Below are positions 9,186 to 21,115 of a stretch of DNA of 64,000 nt, piece by piece. The stretch spans positions 19,715 to 83,714 of the forward strand of contig NZ_LZSE01000117.1 of NCBI RefSeq assembly GCF_001665295.1, written 5' to 3'. The DNA comes from Mycobacterium sp. 1554424.7. GTDB lineage: Bacteria; Actinomycetota; Actinomycetes; Mycobacteriales; Mycobacteriaceae. The notes below the pieces were generated by a model. The model was not told where the DNA came from. It saw only the letters and a list, made by a program, of their open reading frames with translations, and ran no database searches. A program made the translations under genes and the position numbers. Numbering within the stretch: the stretch's first letter is position 1; each line of letters begins with the position of its first letter.

Positions 9186-10025
9186 ATGGAACTTTCCGGC
9201 GCGGTCGCGGTCATCACCGGTGGTGCTTCCGGCATCGGCCGGGCCACGGCGCTCGCCCTGGCGCGCGCGGGGGCCGACGTGGTGGTCGGCGACATCCACC
9301 AGGAGCGGATGGACGAGACCGTGGCGGCGGTCGCCGAAGTCGGACAACGGGCCCTGGCGGTTCGCTGCGACGTGACCTCCGATGCCGACGTCGAGGCCCT
9401 GGCCCGCGCGGTTCTCACGGAGTTCGGCAAGGTGGACGTCGTCATGAACAACGCCGGCGTGGCGCTGCTCGGCCCGCCGGAACGAGTCCCGATGCAGGAC
9501 TGGCAGCGGCTGTTCGACATCAACGTGTTCGGCGTCGTGCGAGGGATCCCCGCATTCGTACCCATCCTGCTCGAGCAGCGCCACGGCTGGATCGTTAACA
9601 CGGCATCCATCGCGGGCCTGTATGCCCACGGCTACGACAACATCCCCTACATCGGCGCCAAACATGCGGTCGTCGGCATCACCGAAGGCCTGTACCTGTA
9701 CCTTCGGCCCAAAGGCATCGGGGTTTCGGTCCTGTGCCCGGAGTTGGTGACCACGAACATCGGCGAGACCGCCCGCATGATCGGCATCGACGACCCGCGC
9801 TGGATCAACTTCCCGCCCCACCTGTTGCGTCCCATCCGGCCCGAAGACGCCGCCGAGCGGGTCGTCGCCGGCATCCAGGAGGAACGCTTTCTCATCCTGA
9901 CCCATCCCGAGAACGAGGAGTGGGTGTCCAACCACGGCCGCGACATCGAGGGCTTCCTGGCCGGCTACCTGCCGATGCTCTACGAGGGCCGTGACCCGTC
10001 CGGCCTGCCGGTGACCCCTACCTAG
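9186..10025 (+). CDS. Short-chain dehydrogenase/reductase
   Basis: A 279-residue classical SDR. The cofactor motif is TGGASGIG, the structural motif MNNAGVA, the catalytic Ser is in NTASIAG, and the active-site Tyr and Lys are in YIGAK. The acidic residue after the second strand (GDIHQER) suggests a preference for NAD(H). The substrate is unknown. I chose ATG at 9186 (MELSGAVAVITGG). An in-frame GTG at 9174 overlaps the PE gene stop as GTGA and is an alternative that would couple the two genes. The last 8 bases overlap the converging hydrolase gene. Confidence 0.88.
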   Translation: MELSGAVAVITGGASGIGRATALALARAGADVVVGDIHQERMDETVAAVAEVGQRALAVRCDVTSDADVEALARAVLTEFGKVDVVMNNAGVALLGPPERVPMQDWQRLFDINVFGVVRGIPAFVPILLEQRHGWIVNTASIAGLYAHGYDNIPYIGAKHAVVGITEGLYLYLRPKGIGVSVLCPELVTTNIGETARMIGIDDPRWINFPPHLLRPIRPEDAAERVVAGIQEERFLILTHPENEEWVSNHGRDIEGFLAGYLPMLYEGRDPSGLPVTPT

Positions 10026-10755
10026 ACAGCTGGCAACGCTCAACGAGGACCTCGGCCAACCGTTCAGGTTCGCTGAGAATGGGGCAGTGACAGGTATCGA
10101 TCTCGATGAGTGTTTGCACTCCTCCGAGTGCCTCAATATTTTTGCGCTGCAACTTCGGCGCGATGGCGCGGTCACGTGAGGTCAGAATCCAGGTGCGCGG
10201 AATGTCATCGGGCATTCCTCGCCACGACACTTTCTCCGTGAGGATGCGAAGCGATTCCGGGTGGAGCTTACCGGTCATGAATCGCCGGCGATCCGGAGGA
10301 ACTCCGTTCAAGTACCCGAATCGCGCCAGCAGCCTTGGTGTTTCGCGCGGCACGCCCCCTTTCACGAAGCGCCGGGCGATTATCGCGAGAAACGACGGCA
10401 AGCTGTCCACCACGGACGAGCCTTCGGGCGGCAGGAAGGCAGCAGCGAAGATCATTTCGCGAACGCGCGCCGCTCCAAGCTTGGCCGCCACCCCTGGCAG
10501 CGTCATCCCTCCGAGCGAATGACCAACAATGACGATGTCGTCCAACCCGGCGCTCTCGATGTCACCGACGAGCGAGTCGACGAAGTCGGCGATGGTCAAC
10601 AGCCTCAGGTCTCCCGGCTTGTTCCGCCGCCCCGGCATGTCCAGGGTGACAACCCTCAGCTCTGGCTCTTGCCGGTGGATTTCGTCGACGGTGAGTTCCC
10701 AAGAATCGGCGCCGAGCCCGCCGCCATGCACGAGGACGAGAGTCGGCAGTGCCAT
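10018..10755 (-). CDS. Alpha/beta hydrolase
   Basis: A 245-residue alpha/beta-fold hydrolase resembling plant esterase/hydroxynitrile-lyase-type small hydrolases. The oxyanion loop is LVHGGGLGADSWE, the nucleophile elbow is VGHSLGG, the probable acid is in LTSRDRAI, and the catalytic His is in IDTCHCPILSEPE. The cap region is short. The substrate is unknown. It converges with the SDR gene and is divergent from the PLP-enzyme gene, with 89 bp between starts. Confidence 0.87.
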   Translation of the reverse strand: MALPTLVLVHGGGLGADSWELTVDEIHRQEPELRVVTLDMPGRRNKPGDLRLLTIADFVDSLVGDIESAGLDDIVIVGHSLGGMTLPGVAAKLGAARVREMIFAAAFLPPEGSSVVDSLPSFLAIIARRFVKGGVPRETPRLLARFGYLNGVPPDRRRFMTGKLHPESLRILTEKVSWRGMPDDIPRTWILTSRDRAIAPKLQRKNIEALGGVQTLIEIDTCHCPILSEPERLAEVLVERCQLSR

Positions 10756-10844
10756 CGCGGGCCTCCTTAGCAGCGCCCCAAAACTCGAATCCTAGAGCGC
10801 TGCCGCAGGCGAGCAGAAAATGCGGTGCATTCCGACCGCGGTTC

Positions 10845-11909
10845 ATGGTGGAATTCCGGACTGTGGCTGCCAGGATGAGCCGTGAAGCGTTCGGTGCCCA
10901 TTTCGTCGGTGCCCCCGGGTTCCTCAACACCCCCACATACGGATTGCCCCCGCGGTTTACGGCGGAGGCGCTGCGCGACTGCATGCAGTCCTGGGAAGAC
11001 GGCCTCCTGGAGGTCAGCACCTTCGAGGAACCGATTCGCTCCAGCCGTGCGGCGTATGCGTCACTGATCGGGGCCGACGAGTGCCGGGTGACGATGGGTA
11101 CCAGCGTGTCGTCGTTGATCGGCCTCATCGCCGCCTCCATACCAGACGGCAGCCGGGTGGCGACTCTGCGTGGTGAATTCGCCAGTGTCACCTTTCCGTT
11201 CGCCGCCCAGGCCGGACGCGGCGTCACCGTCACCGAATTGGCGCCCGGTCGATTCGAAGATGCCGCCGGTGATTTCGACGTTGTGGCGGCGAGCCTGGTC
11301 CAGTCCGCCGACGGCGCGGTGCTCGACCTCGAGACGCTGCGGGGCAGCGTCGCCGGATCCGGCACCATCACCGTGCTCGATGTGAGCCAGGCGTTGGGTT
11401 GGAAGAATGTGACGCTGCCGTGGGCCGACGCCGCCGTCGCGGCGAGCTACAAGTGGTTGCTCGGTCCGCGCGGCGTCGCGTGGATGTCGTTGAGTCAGAG
11501 GATATTCGAAGTGTTGGTGCCGCACACCGCAAACCCGTACGCGGGCGCCGACATGTGGTCGTCGCTATACGGGTTACCCTTGCGGCTGGCCGACGGCGCC
11601 CAGCGGTTCGACGCCTCACCGGTATGGTTCAGCGTGCTGGGCGCGGCGCTTTCGTTGACGTGGCTGGCGTCGCTGGACCGGGCGGCGGTGGAGAACCACA
11701 CGCTAGGGCTGGCGAATCGGTTGCGCGCTGAGTTGCAGTTGGCCGCATCCGAGTCGGCGATCGTGTCCTTCTCGGCCGGTCATGCGGCCGATGCGCTGCA
11801 CGGTGCCGGCGTCCGGGCGTCCGTGCGTGCGGGTGCGACTCGAGTCGGGTTTCACCTCTACAACACCGACGAAGACCTCGACTGGCTCGTGGACGCGCTT
11901 AAGCCCTAG
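10845..11909 (+). CDS. PLP-dependent aminotransferase class V/kynureninase-fold enzyme
   Basis: A fold-type I PLP enzyme. The lysine that binds PLP is in AASYKWLLGPRG, preceded by the cofactor aspartate in TVLDVSQALGW and the phosphate-binding TMGTSVSSLIGL. Related enzymes include cysteine desulfurases, kynureninase and the EgtE sulfoxide lyase, but a convincing match to one reaction is not visible. The frame is open upstream to 10749. I chose ATG 10845 (MVEFRTVAARMSREAF); ATG 10875 (MSREAFGAHFVG), preceded by AGG, is an equally possible start. It converges with the methyltransferase gene, 5 bp apart. Confidence 0.8.
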   Translation: MVEFRTVAARMSREAFGAHFVGAPGFLNTPTYGLPPRFTAEALRDCMQSWEDGLLEVSTFEEPIRSSRAAYASLIGADECRVTMGTSVSSLIGLIAASIPDGSRVATLRGEFASVTFPFAAQAGRGVTVTELAPGRFEDAAGDFDVVAASLVQSADGAVLDLETLRGSVAGSGTITVLDVSQALGWKNVTLPWADAAVAASYKWLLGPRGVAWMSLSQRIFEVLVPHTANPYAGADMWSSLYGLPLRLADGAQRFDASPVWFSVLGAALSLTWLASLDRAAVENHTLGLANRLRAELQLAASESAIVSFSAGHAADALHGAGVRASVRAGATRVGFHLYNTDEDLDWLVDALKP

Positions 11910-11914
11910 ACGAA

Positions 11915-12649
11915 CTACCCGGCCAGCGCCGCCCGGATGCACACGGTGACGTACGGCAGCGCCAGGCCGTTCGAATTCGCCAGCGCCGGATGGGTGGCCA
12001 GCAACTCGCGCACCTGGTCGAGCGTCCTGGTGCGGACCTCGGTGGGCGACGTGATGCAGTAGCTGCGCGACGCCACCAGGTCGATCAAGGCTTGCGGCGT
12101 AAGGTAATTCGTCCACTCGACCTGATGCCGCTCGGGCTCGGTGAACGCCGTCGACAGCGACACGTCGAAGCGGCCCCGGTCGCCGTCCGAGCCGATGATC
12201 TCGCCCAGCTCGCGCACCCAGCCCAGCCGTTCGTCGCGGGTGTTCCATACCAGCCCGAGCCGCCCGCCCGGCCGCAGCACCCGGGCCACCTCCGGGATCG
12301 CCCGCTCGGGATCCACCCAGTGCCATGCCTGGGCGACGAGCACGGCGTCAACGCTGTTGTCCTCCAACGGAATCTCTTCCGCCGTGCCCAGCAGGGCCTC
12401 GGTCTCGGGTAGCGAGGAGCTCAGCACCTCCAGCATGTCGGGGATCGGGTCGACGGCCACCACGTCCAGGCCGCGTTCCACCAGCCGGGTGGTCAGCTTG
12501 CCGGTGCCCGCGCCCAGGTCCAGCACGCGCCGCGCGCCGCGCGGTATCAACCAGTCGATCGCCTCCGGTGGGTAGGAGGGGCGGCCACGCTCGTAGGCGG
12601 CGGCCGCCGAGCCGAACGACAGCGAGCGTTCCTGGCTGGAGCGGATCAC
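11915..12649 (-). CDS. SAM-dependent methyltransferase (Rv3342-like)
   Basis: A 244-residue class I methyltransferase. Motif I is [15 protein letters not shown], the acidic strand-2 residue is in [11 protein letters not shown], and the later motifs are [19 protein letters not shown] and [18 protein letters not shown], typical of the UbiE/COQ5-like Methyltransf_11 group. The substrate is unknown. The ATG overlaps the metX stop by 4 bases, so it is the last gene of a metC-metX-methyltransferase run transcribed leftward. H37Rv has the same order (Rv3340-Rv3341-Rv3342). Placement behind a SAM riboswitch is consistent with it using SAM. Confidence 0.9.
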   Translation of the reverse strand: MIRSSQERSLSFGSAAAAYERGRPSYPPEAIDWLIPRGARRVLDLGAGTGKLTTRLVERGLDVVAVDPIPDMLEVLSSSLPETEALLGTAEEIPLEDNSVDAVLVAQAWHWVDPERAIPEVARVLRPGGRLGLVWNTRDERLGWVRELGEIIGSDGDRGRFDVSLSTAFTEPERHQVEWTNYLTPQALIDLVASRSYCITSPTEVRTRTLDQVRELLATHPALANSNGLALPYVTVCIRAALAG

Positions 12650-13794
12650 CGCGGACCCCGATCAGCCGAGTCCGCCAAATCCAGCGTCTTGCGGATCAAC
12701 TCGCCGACGGCCTCGGATTCCACCAGGAACCCGTCGTGCCCGCAGATCGACTCGACGACGTGCAGCTCGGAGCAGCCCGGCAGCAGCTCGGCCAGCTCCT
12801 CCTGCAGGCGCAGCGGGTAGAGCCGGTCGGAGGTGATGCCGCCGACTACCACCGGCACCGGGCACCCGCGCAGCGCGCGCTCGACGCCGCCGCGGCCGCG
12901 GCCGACGTCGTGGCTGCTCAGCGCCTCGGTCAGGATGACGTAGCTGCCGGCGTCGAAGCGGGCCAGCAGCTTGTCGCCCTGGTGTTCGAGATAGCTCTGC
13001 ACCGCGTAGCGGCCGCCGCCAAATGGGGGGGCCGGGTCCTCGTCACCCTGGCTGTCGTTGGCGAACCGGGTGTCGAGCTCCACCTCGCCGCGGTAGGTCA
13101 GGTGCGCGAAGCGGCGGGCGATGGTCAAGCCGGCGTCCGGCGACGTCCCGGTCTCGTAGTAGTCGCCGCCGTGCCAGTTCGGGTCCGCCTTGATCGCCGC
13201 GATCTGCGTGGCCTGCGTGCCGATCTGGTCGGCGGTGGCCCGCGCCCCGACGGCCAGCAGCAGCCCGGAGCGCACCCGGTCGGGATGGCCGACGATCCAC
13301 TCCAAAGCCCTTGCGCCGCCCATGGATCCGCCGACGACGGCGGCCACCCGGTCGATGCCCAGGGCGGCCAGCGCGGCGACGTCGGCCTCCACCTGGTCCC
13401 TGACCGAAATCAGCGGAAATCTTGAGCCCCAGGGCTTTCCGTCGCGGGCGAGCGAGCTGGGGCCGGTGGAGCCGCGGCAGCCGCCGAGCACGTTGGTCGC
13501 CACCGCGCACCAGCGGTCGGTGTCGATCGGCGCGCCCGGCCCGGCCACGCCGTCCCACCAGCCGGGCGTGGGATGACCGGGTCCGGCGGGGCCGGTGATG
13601 TGCGAATCGCCGGTGAGCGCGTGCAGCACCACCACCACGTTGTCGCGCGTGGGCGACAACTCACCCCAGCGCTGGATGGCGATGCAGACATCGTCGATCA
13701 CCGCACCGCTTTCGGTGGTCAGCGACCCGATGTGCACGAGACCGACCTCGCCCTCGGCGGGCAGCGTATGCGTCGGAACGTCGGAGATCGTCAT
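12646..13794 (-). CDS. metX: Homoserine O-acetyltransferase
   Basis: Acetylates homoserine with acetyl-CoA to O-acetylhomoserine, the first committed step of methionine synthesis by direct sulfhydrylation. The 382-residue alpha/beta-hydrolase protein has the nucleophile elbow [14 protein letters not shown], a probable acid in [10 protein letters not shown] and the catalytic His in [10 protein letters not shown]. The length is close to M. tuberculosis Rv3341 (379, annotated metA). It follows metC by 11 bp, so substrate-making and substrate-using enzymes are co-expressed under the upstream SAM-IV riboswitch. Confidence 0.95.
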   Translation of the reverse strand: MTISDVPTHTLPAEGEVGLVHIGSLTTESGAVIDDVCIAIQRWGELSPTRDNVVVVLHALTGDSHITGPAGPGHPTPGWWDGVAGPGAPIDTDRWCAVATNVLGGCRGSTGPSSLARDGKPWGSRFPLISVRDQVEADVAALAALGIDRVAAVVGGSMGGARALEWIVGHPDRVRSGLLLAVGARATADQIGTQATQIAAIKADPNWHGGDYYETGTSPDAGLTIARRFAHLTYRGEVELDTRFANDSQGDEDPAPPFGGGRYAVQSYLEHQGDKLLARFDAGSYVILTEALSSHDVGRGRGGVERALRGCPVPVVVGGITSDRLYPLRLQEELAELLPGCSELHVVESICGHDGFLVESEAVGELIRKTLDLADSADRGPR

Positions 13795-13805
13795 GTCAGA
13801 GCCCC

Positions 13806-15188
13806 TCAGAACGCCGCCACGGCCTGCGGGTCGGCGGCCCCGGCCCCGTCCGCGCCAAATTTCCGGGCCGCGGCGAAGCCGAGCTCCAGGTCCGCCAGGA
13901 TGTCGTCGATGCCCTCGATGCCGACGGCCAGCCGTACCAGCCCGGGGGTGACACCGGTGGCCAGCTGCTCCTCGGCGGAAAGCTGCGCGTGCGTCGTCGA
14001 CGCCGGGTGAATCACCAGGGACCGCACGTCGCCGATGTTCGCGACGTGGCTGTGCAGCTGCAGCGCGTTCACGAAGGCCTTGCCGGCCTCGACGCCGCCG
14101 GCCAGCTCGAACGCCAGCACGGCCCCGGTTCCCTTGGGCGCCAGCTTCTTTCCCCGCTCATACCACGGCGAGCTGGGCAGCCCCGCGTAGTTGACGGACA
14201 ACACGCCGTCGTGTCCGGCCAAGAACTCGGCGACCCGCTGTGCGTTGGCGACGTGGCGCTCGACGCGCAGGCTCAACGTCTCCAGGCCCTGGGCCACCAG
14301 GAACGCGTTGAACGGCGCGGCGGCCGACCCGAGGTCGCGCAGCAGTTGCACGCGCGCCTTGAGCGCGTACGCCGGCGGCCCCAGCTCGGCGAACACCACG
14401 CCGTGATAGCTGGGGTCGGGCGTGGTGAATCCGGGGAAGCGGCCCTGCGTCCAGTCGAAGGTGCCGCCGTCGACGATCACGCCGGCGATGGCGGCGCCGT
14501 GCCCGCCCAGGTACTTGGTCGCCGAGTGCACCACGATGTCGGCGCCCTGCGCGAACGGCTGGATCAGGTAGGGCGTCGCGATGGTGTTGTCGACGATCAG
14601 CGGCACGCCGTTGGCGTGGGCGACCCCAGAAACTCCGGGGGTGTCGAGGATGTCGATCTGCGGGTTGGAGATGGTCTCGCCGAAGAACGCCTTGGTGTTC
14701 GGCCGCACCGCCGCCTGCCACGAATCGAGGTCGTCGGGGTCGTCGACGAAGCTGACCTCGATGCCCAGCTTCGGCAGCGAATAGTGGAACAGGTTGTAAG
14801 TGCCCCCGTACAGCCGCGGGCTGGAGACGATGTGATCTCCGGCACTTGCGAGGTTCAATATGGCGAATGTCTCAGCCGCCTGGCCGGAGGACAGGAACAG
14901 CGCGGCCACCCCGCCCTCGAGCGCGGCGATGCGTTGCTCGACGACGTCGGTGGTCGGATTGCCGATCCGGGTGTAGATGTTGCCCGGGACCTCGAGCCCG
15001 AACAGCGCGGCGGCGTGTGCGGTGTCGTCGAAGACGTAGGACGTGGTCTGGTAAATCGGCAGGGCGCGGGCGTTGGTCGCGGGGTCGGGACTCTGGCCGG
15101 CGTGGACCTGCTTCGTCTCGAACGACCAGTGCGCGGTCGGATCTGCGGGGTCTGTCTCGGGACTGGTTTCCTTGTTTTCGGAGCTCAC
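13806..15188 (-). CDS. metC: O-acetylhomoserine sulfhydrylase
   Basis: A PLP enzyme of the Cys/Met metabolism family that converts O-acetylhomoserine plus sulfide to homocysteine. The 460-residue protein has the PLP lysine in [13 protein letters not shown], the cofactor Tyr/Arg segment [22 protein letters not shown], and [15 protein letters not shown]. It is annotated metC in M. tuberculosis (Rv3340, 449 residues); metY or metZ are functional synonyms. The start is GTG 15188, because an in-frame stop lies about 20 bases upstream. Its own Shine-Dalgarno is weak (GAGAAGAAAG). The 262-bp leader carries a SAM-IV riboswitch and a short ORF. Confidence 0.94.
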   Translation of the reverse strand: MSSENKETSPETDPADPTAHWSFETKQVHAGQSPDPATNARALPIYQTTSYVFDDTAHAAALFGLEVPGNIYTRIGNPTTDVVEQRIAALEGGVAALFLSSGQAAETFAILNLASAGDHIVSSPRLYGGTYNLFHYSLPKLGIEVSFVDDPDDLDSWQAAVRPNTKAFFGETISNPQIDILDTPGVSGVAHANGVPLIVDNTIATPYLIQPFAQGADIVVHSATKYLGGHGAAIAGVIVDGGTFDWTQGRFPGFTTPDPSYHGVVFAELGPPAYALKARVQLLRDLGSAAAPFNAFLVAQGLETLSLRVERHVANAQRVAEFLAGHDGVLSVNYAGLPSSPWYERGKKLAPKGTGAVLAFELAGGVEAGKAFVNALQLHSHVANIGDVRSLVIHPASTTHAQLSAEEQLATGVTPGLVRLAVGIEGIDDILADLELGFAAARKFGADGAGAADPQAVAAF

Positions 15189-15247
15189 GTGCGGTGTGCT
15201 TTCTTCTCAGAAGGGCATGAATTCGGGCATCGGGCAGCACCGCGCAA

Positions 15248-15295
15248 TTAGCGGCGCCACACAATGCGACGCGAATGAGCTTGATGGACGCGCAT
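15248..15295 (-). CDS. Candidate 15-residue leader ORF between SAM-IV riboswitch and metC
   Basis: ATG CGC GTC ... TAA encodes MRVHQAHSRRIVWRR, rich in Arg and His. It is preceded by GAGGGG with 8 bases of spacing, a much better ribosome site than that of metC itself. An in-frame GTG lies directly before the ATG. That GAGGGG is the strand that can be masked by the hairpin at 15304-15320, so this short ORF is what the riboswitch expression platform would regulate. The stop is 59 bases before the metC start. Whether the peptide is made is not known; this is inference from the sequence. Confidence 0.4.
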   Translation of the reverse strand: MRVHQAHSRRIVWRR

Positions 15296-15303
15296 CACGT
15301 TTT

Positions 15304-15337
15304 CCCCTCATCGTCAGGGGTCCGGTATGGCGGACCC
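15304..15337 (-). promoter_or_regulatory. SAM-IV expression platform: two mutually exclusive hairpins over a Shine-Dalgarno
   Basis: In the RNA (minus strand), hairpin 1 pairs GGGTCCG (15337-15331) with CGGACCC (15324-15318), 7 bp with a 6-base loop. Hairpin 2 pairs CCCCT (15320-15316) with AGGGG (15308-15304). They share the CCC at 15320-15318, so only one can form. Hairpin 2 hides the AGGGG ribosome site of the leader ORF and hairpin 1 frees it. The 5' arm of hairpin 1 overlaps the 3' end of the aptamer, so SAM binding should favour hairpin 2 and shut translation. No U-tract follows either hairpin, which argues for translational control and against termination. Confidence 0.6.
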
Positions 15338-15450
15338 GCGCTTGCCGCGCAGCCTGTGGCTACTAGACCTGGTCTTTCACCCGGGGCACCCCACCGCGGT
15401 TGGAGGGTTGCCGGCCAGCAAGCCGGGGCTTAGCGCTGGCACTCATGACC
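15333..15450 (-). promoter_or_regulatory. SAM-IV riboswitch aptamer
   Basis: The 118-nt RNA begins GGTCATGAGTGCCAGCG and ends GCGGCAAGCGCGGGTC. Between these are CCGGCAACCCTCCAACCGCG and GCCCCGGGTGAAAGACC. It matches the SAM-IV class, known from mycobacteria and other Actinomycetales, almost base for base as I recall the Mycobacterium sp. MCS example. Visible elements are P1 (GGTC with GACC), the P5-type hairpin GTAGCC/GGCTGC with an ACA loop, and the pseudoknot between loop CCGCG and 3' CGCGG. It binds S-adenosylmethionine and represses methionine genes; here it sits ahead of metC-metX-methyltransferase. It is a cis-regulatory RNA of that operon. Confidence 0.92.
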
Positions 15451-15481
15451 GATGTGAAGCCTATCTCATCACCGCTCGCCC

Positions 15482-15541
15482 ATGCCAACAGAGATCCCAA
15501 CGGAGATGCCAACGGATATGCCAACGCAGATGCCAACGGCC
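15482..15541. repeat. Five tandem copies of a 12-bp repeat
   Basis: Units begin at 15482, 15494, 15506, 15518 and 15530, with consensus ATGCCAACGGAG; each copy differs from it by 0-2 bases. The array lies between the divergent metC leader and icd2, within a 456-bp stretch (15189-15644) that has no ordinary gene. From left to right that stretch holds the leader ORF, the expression platform, the SAM-IV aptamer, this array and the icd2 upstream region. A 12-bp step is close to one helical turn, so a protein could bind every copy on nearly the same face. No function is known. Confidence 0.75.
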
Positions 15542-15644
15542 CGGCCCGCCTGCGGCCCGACGCCCGACCAAACTCCCTTGATAACGTGGCATCCAGAACG
15601 CTGAGAACCATCATTCACTGACCAATGACGCCGGGAGATGGACC

Positions 15645-17891
<2,247 letters not shown>

Positions 17892-17919
17892 GAGCCGCGA
17901 GAAGAGAGTCGAACTCGAT

Positions 17920-19149
17920 ATGGCAGGCGAACCCAAAATCAAGGTTAAGGGCCCGGTAGTCGAGCTCGACGGCGACGAGATGACCCGCGTCATCTGGAAG
18001 CTCATCAAGGACATGCTGATCCTGCCCCATCTCGACATCAACCTCGACTACTACGACCTGGGCATCGAGCACCGCGACCGCACCGACGACCAGGTGACCA
18101 TCGACGCGGCCTACGCGATCAAGAAGCACGGCGTCGGCGTCAAGTGCGCGACCATCACCCCCGACGAGGCCCGCGTTGCCGAATTCAACCTCAAGAAGAT
18201 GTGGCTGTCGCCCAACGGGACCATCCGGAACATCTTGGGCGGCACCATCTTCCGCGAGCCGATCGTGATCTCCAACGTGCCGCGCCTGGTTCCGGGTTGG
18301 ACCAAGCCAATTGTCATCGGCCGCCACGCTTTTGGTGACCAGTACCGGTCGACCAACTTCAAGGTCGACAAGCCCGGCACCGTCGCAATAACGTTCACCC
18401 CCGCCGACGGCAGCGAGCCGATTGTGCACGAGATGGTGTCCATCCCCGAGGACGGCGGCGTCGTGATGGGGATGTACAACTTCAAGGAATCCATCCGGGA
18501 TTTCGCGCGCGCCTCGTTCGCCTACGGGCTCAACGCCAAATGGCCGGTGTACCTGTCGACCAAGAACACCATCCTCAAGGCCTACGACGGCATGTTCAAG
18601 GACGAGTTCCAGCGCATCTACGACGAGGAATTCAAGGAGCAGTTCGAAGCCGAGGGCCTGACCTACGAGCACCGGCTCATCGACGACATGGTCGCGGCCT
18701 GCCTCAAGTGGGAGGGCGGCTACGTCTGGGCCTGCAAGAACTACGACGGCGACGTGCAGTCCGACACCGTCGCGCAGGGCTACGGCTCGCTGGGTTTGAT
18801 GACGTCGGTGCTGATGACGGCCGACGGCAAGACCGTCGAGGCCGAGGCCGCGCACGGCACCGTCACCCGCCACTTCCGGCAGTACCAGGCCGGCAAGCCC
18901 ACCTCGACGAACCCGATCGCCTCGATCTTCGCCTGGACCCGCGGGCTGCAGCACCGCGGCAAGCTGGACGACACCCCCGAGGTGATCGAGTTCGCCCAGC
19001 AGCTCGAGGAGGTCGTCGTCGCCACGGTCGAGGGCGGCAGCATGACCAAGGACCTGGCCATCCTCATCGGTCCCGACCAGGAGTGGCAGCAAAGCGAGGA
19101 ATTCCTCAACTCCATCGCCGAGAACCTGGAGAAGGCTCTGGCTAACTAG
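17920..19149 (+). CDS. icd1: Isocitrate dehydrogenase (NADP), dimeric type
   Basis: A 409-residue homodimeric NADP-IDH, the same length as M. tuberculosis Icd1 (Rv3339c). The substrate region is [20 protein letters not shown], with [18 protein letters not shown] near the N-terminus and the metal/cofactor region ENYDGDV-like [21 protein letters not shown] followed by [17 protein letters not shown]. It duplicates the reaction of icd2 just upstream; such isozymes usually differ in affinity and regulation. The gene probably shares a transcript with icd2 and converges with the downstream hydrolase gene, overlapping by 8 bases. Confidence 0.95.
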   Translation: MAGEPKIKVKGPVVELDGDEMTRVIWKLIKDMLILPHLDINLDYYDLGIEHRDRTDDQVTIDAAYAIKKHGVGVKCATITPDEARVAEFNLKKMWLSPNGTIRNILGGTIFREPIVISNVPRLVPGWTKPIVIGRHAFGDQYRSTNFKVDKPGTVAITFTPADGSEPIVHEMVSIPEDGGVVMGMYNFKESIRDFARASFAYGLNAKWPVYLSTKNTILKAYDGMFKDEFQRIYDEEFKEQFEAEGLTYEHRLIDDMVAACLKWEGGYVWACKNYDGDVQSDTVAQGYGSLGLMTSVLMTADGKTVEAEAAHGTVTRHFRQYQAGKPTSTNPIASIFAWTRGLQHRGKLDDTPEVIEFAQQLEEVVVATVEGGSMTKDLAILIGPDQEWQQSEEFLNSIAENLEKALAN

Positions 19150-20011
19150 CCGGGGGGTTCTCGACCGCTCGCATCGGCGGGCTGCACTCGTCGATGAATT
19201 CCGAGATGACCTGGGTGACGCGCTCGGGCGCCTCGAACATGGGAACGTGTCCGACGCCGTCGAGCTTGGTGATCTTCGTTCCGGCGGGCAGGAAGTCGGT
19301 GAAATGCCGGCTGAATCTGCGCGGCGGGACCACGCGATCCCTCTCGCACAGCACCAGCTGGACGGGCACCGCGGTCTCGGCCAACTCCAGCAGCCCCGGC
19401 TGCAGCAGCGACTTGATGAGCAGCTGGAAATAGGCCGGACAGTGCGCGGCGTCGTCGACGACGCCGCGCAGGTCGCGTCCGCTGACCCCGTCGGGCGATG
19501 CGCTCAGCGGCAGGGTCGCCAGCCGGCGGCTGAACGGCAGCTGCAGGGTCCGATCGCCCAACAATCGGGCCAACACCAGCAACGGCATGCCCGAGAGGAA
19601 CTTGGCGATCACCTCGAATTTGACCGGGCTCCAGCGCGTCCAGCCGCCCGCAGCGCCGATGCCGGTCACGCTGCGCGCCCGCCCGCGCCGTTCGAGTTCG
19701 AACGCGACCCAAGCGCCCAGCGAGTTGCCCACCATGTGAGCGGAATCCCAGCCGAGGTCGTCGAGCTGGCGCTCGACGTGATCGGCCAGCACCGATGAGC
19801 TCAGCAGCCAGGTGCCCGCATACGGTCCGCCGTTGTGCCCGGCCATCGTCGGGGCGAATACCTCGTAACGGCCGGTGTCGGCCAGCCGCGGCGCCACCCC
19901 GTTCCACACGGTCTGTGACATCAGGAAACCGTGTAGCAGCAGGACGGGCTCTCCGGGGTCATCCCCAGAACCCAGGTGGATCGGCGGACGGGTCCCCTCG
20001 TTGCTCCCCAT
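19142..20011 (-). CDS. Alpha/beta hydrolase (Rv3338-like)
   Basis: A 289-residue alpha/beta hydrolase. The oxyanion region is [19 protein letters not shown], the nucleophile is in [15 protein letters not shown] (GNSLG), the acid is in [12 protein letters not shown] and the His in [14 protein letters not shown]. The frame is open to 20095, but that would overlap the divergent trpS gene. ATG 20011 ([10 protein letters not shown]) leaves 76 bp for both upstream regions and fits better. The substrate is unknown. The position next to icd1 is the same as in H37Rv. Confidence 0.86.
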   Translation of the reverse strand: MGSNEGTRPPIHLGSGDDPGEPVLLLHGFLMSQTVWNGVAPRLADTGRYEVFAPTMAGHNGGPYAGTWLLSSSVLADHVERQLDDLGWDSAHMVGNSLGAWVAFELERRGRARSVTGIGAAGGWTRWSPVKFEVIAKFLSGMPLLVLARLLGDRTLQLPFSRRLATLPLSASPDGVSGRDLRGVVDDAAHCPAYFQLLIKSLLQPGLLELAETAVPVQLVLCERDRVVPPRRFSRHFTDFLPAGTKITKLDGVGHVPMFEAPERVTQVISEFIDECSPPMRAVENPPAS

Positions 20012-20072
20012 GGGCTCGACATTAATGGCGGTACCGCCGGTACTGCAAACAATGGTCGGTCCGCGCGCGTGA

Positions 20073-21107
<1,035 letters not shown>

Positions 21108-21115
21108 GTTTCACG

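Noticed and set aside
15304-15320. Hairpin CCCCT/AGGGG as a Rho-independent terminator
   Set aside because: No U-tract follows in the minus-strand RNA (AAAACG follows), so a ribosome-site mask is the better reading.
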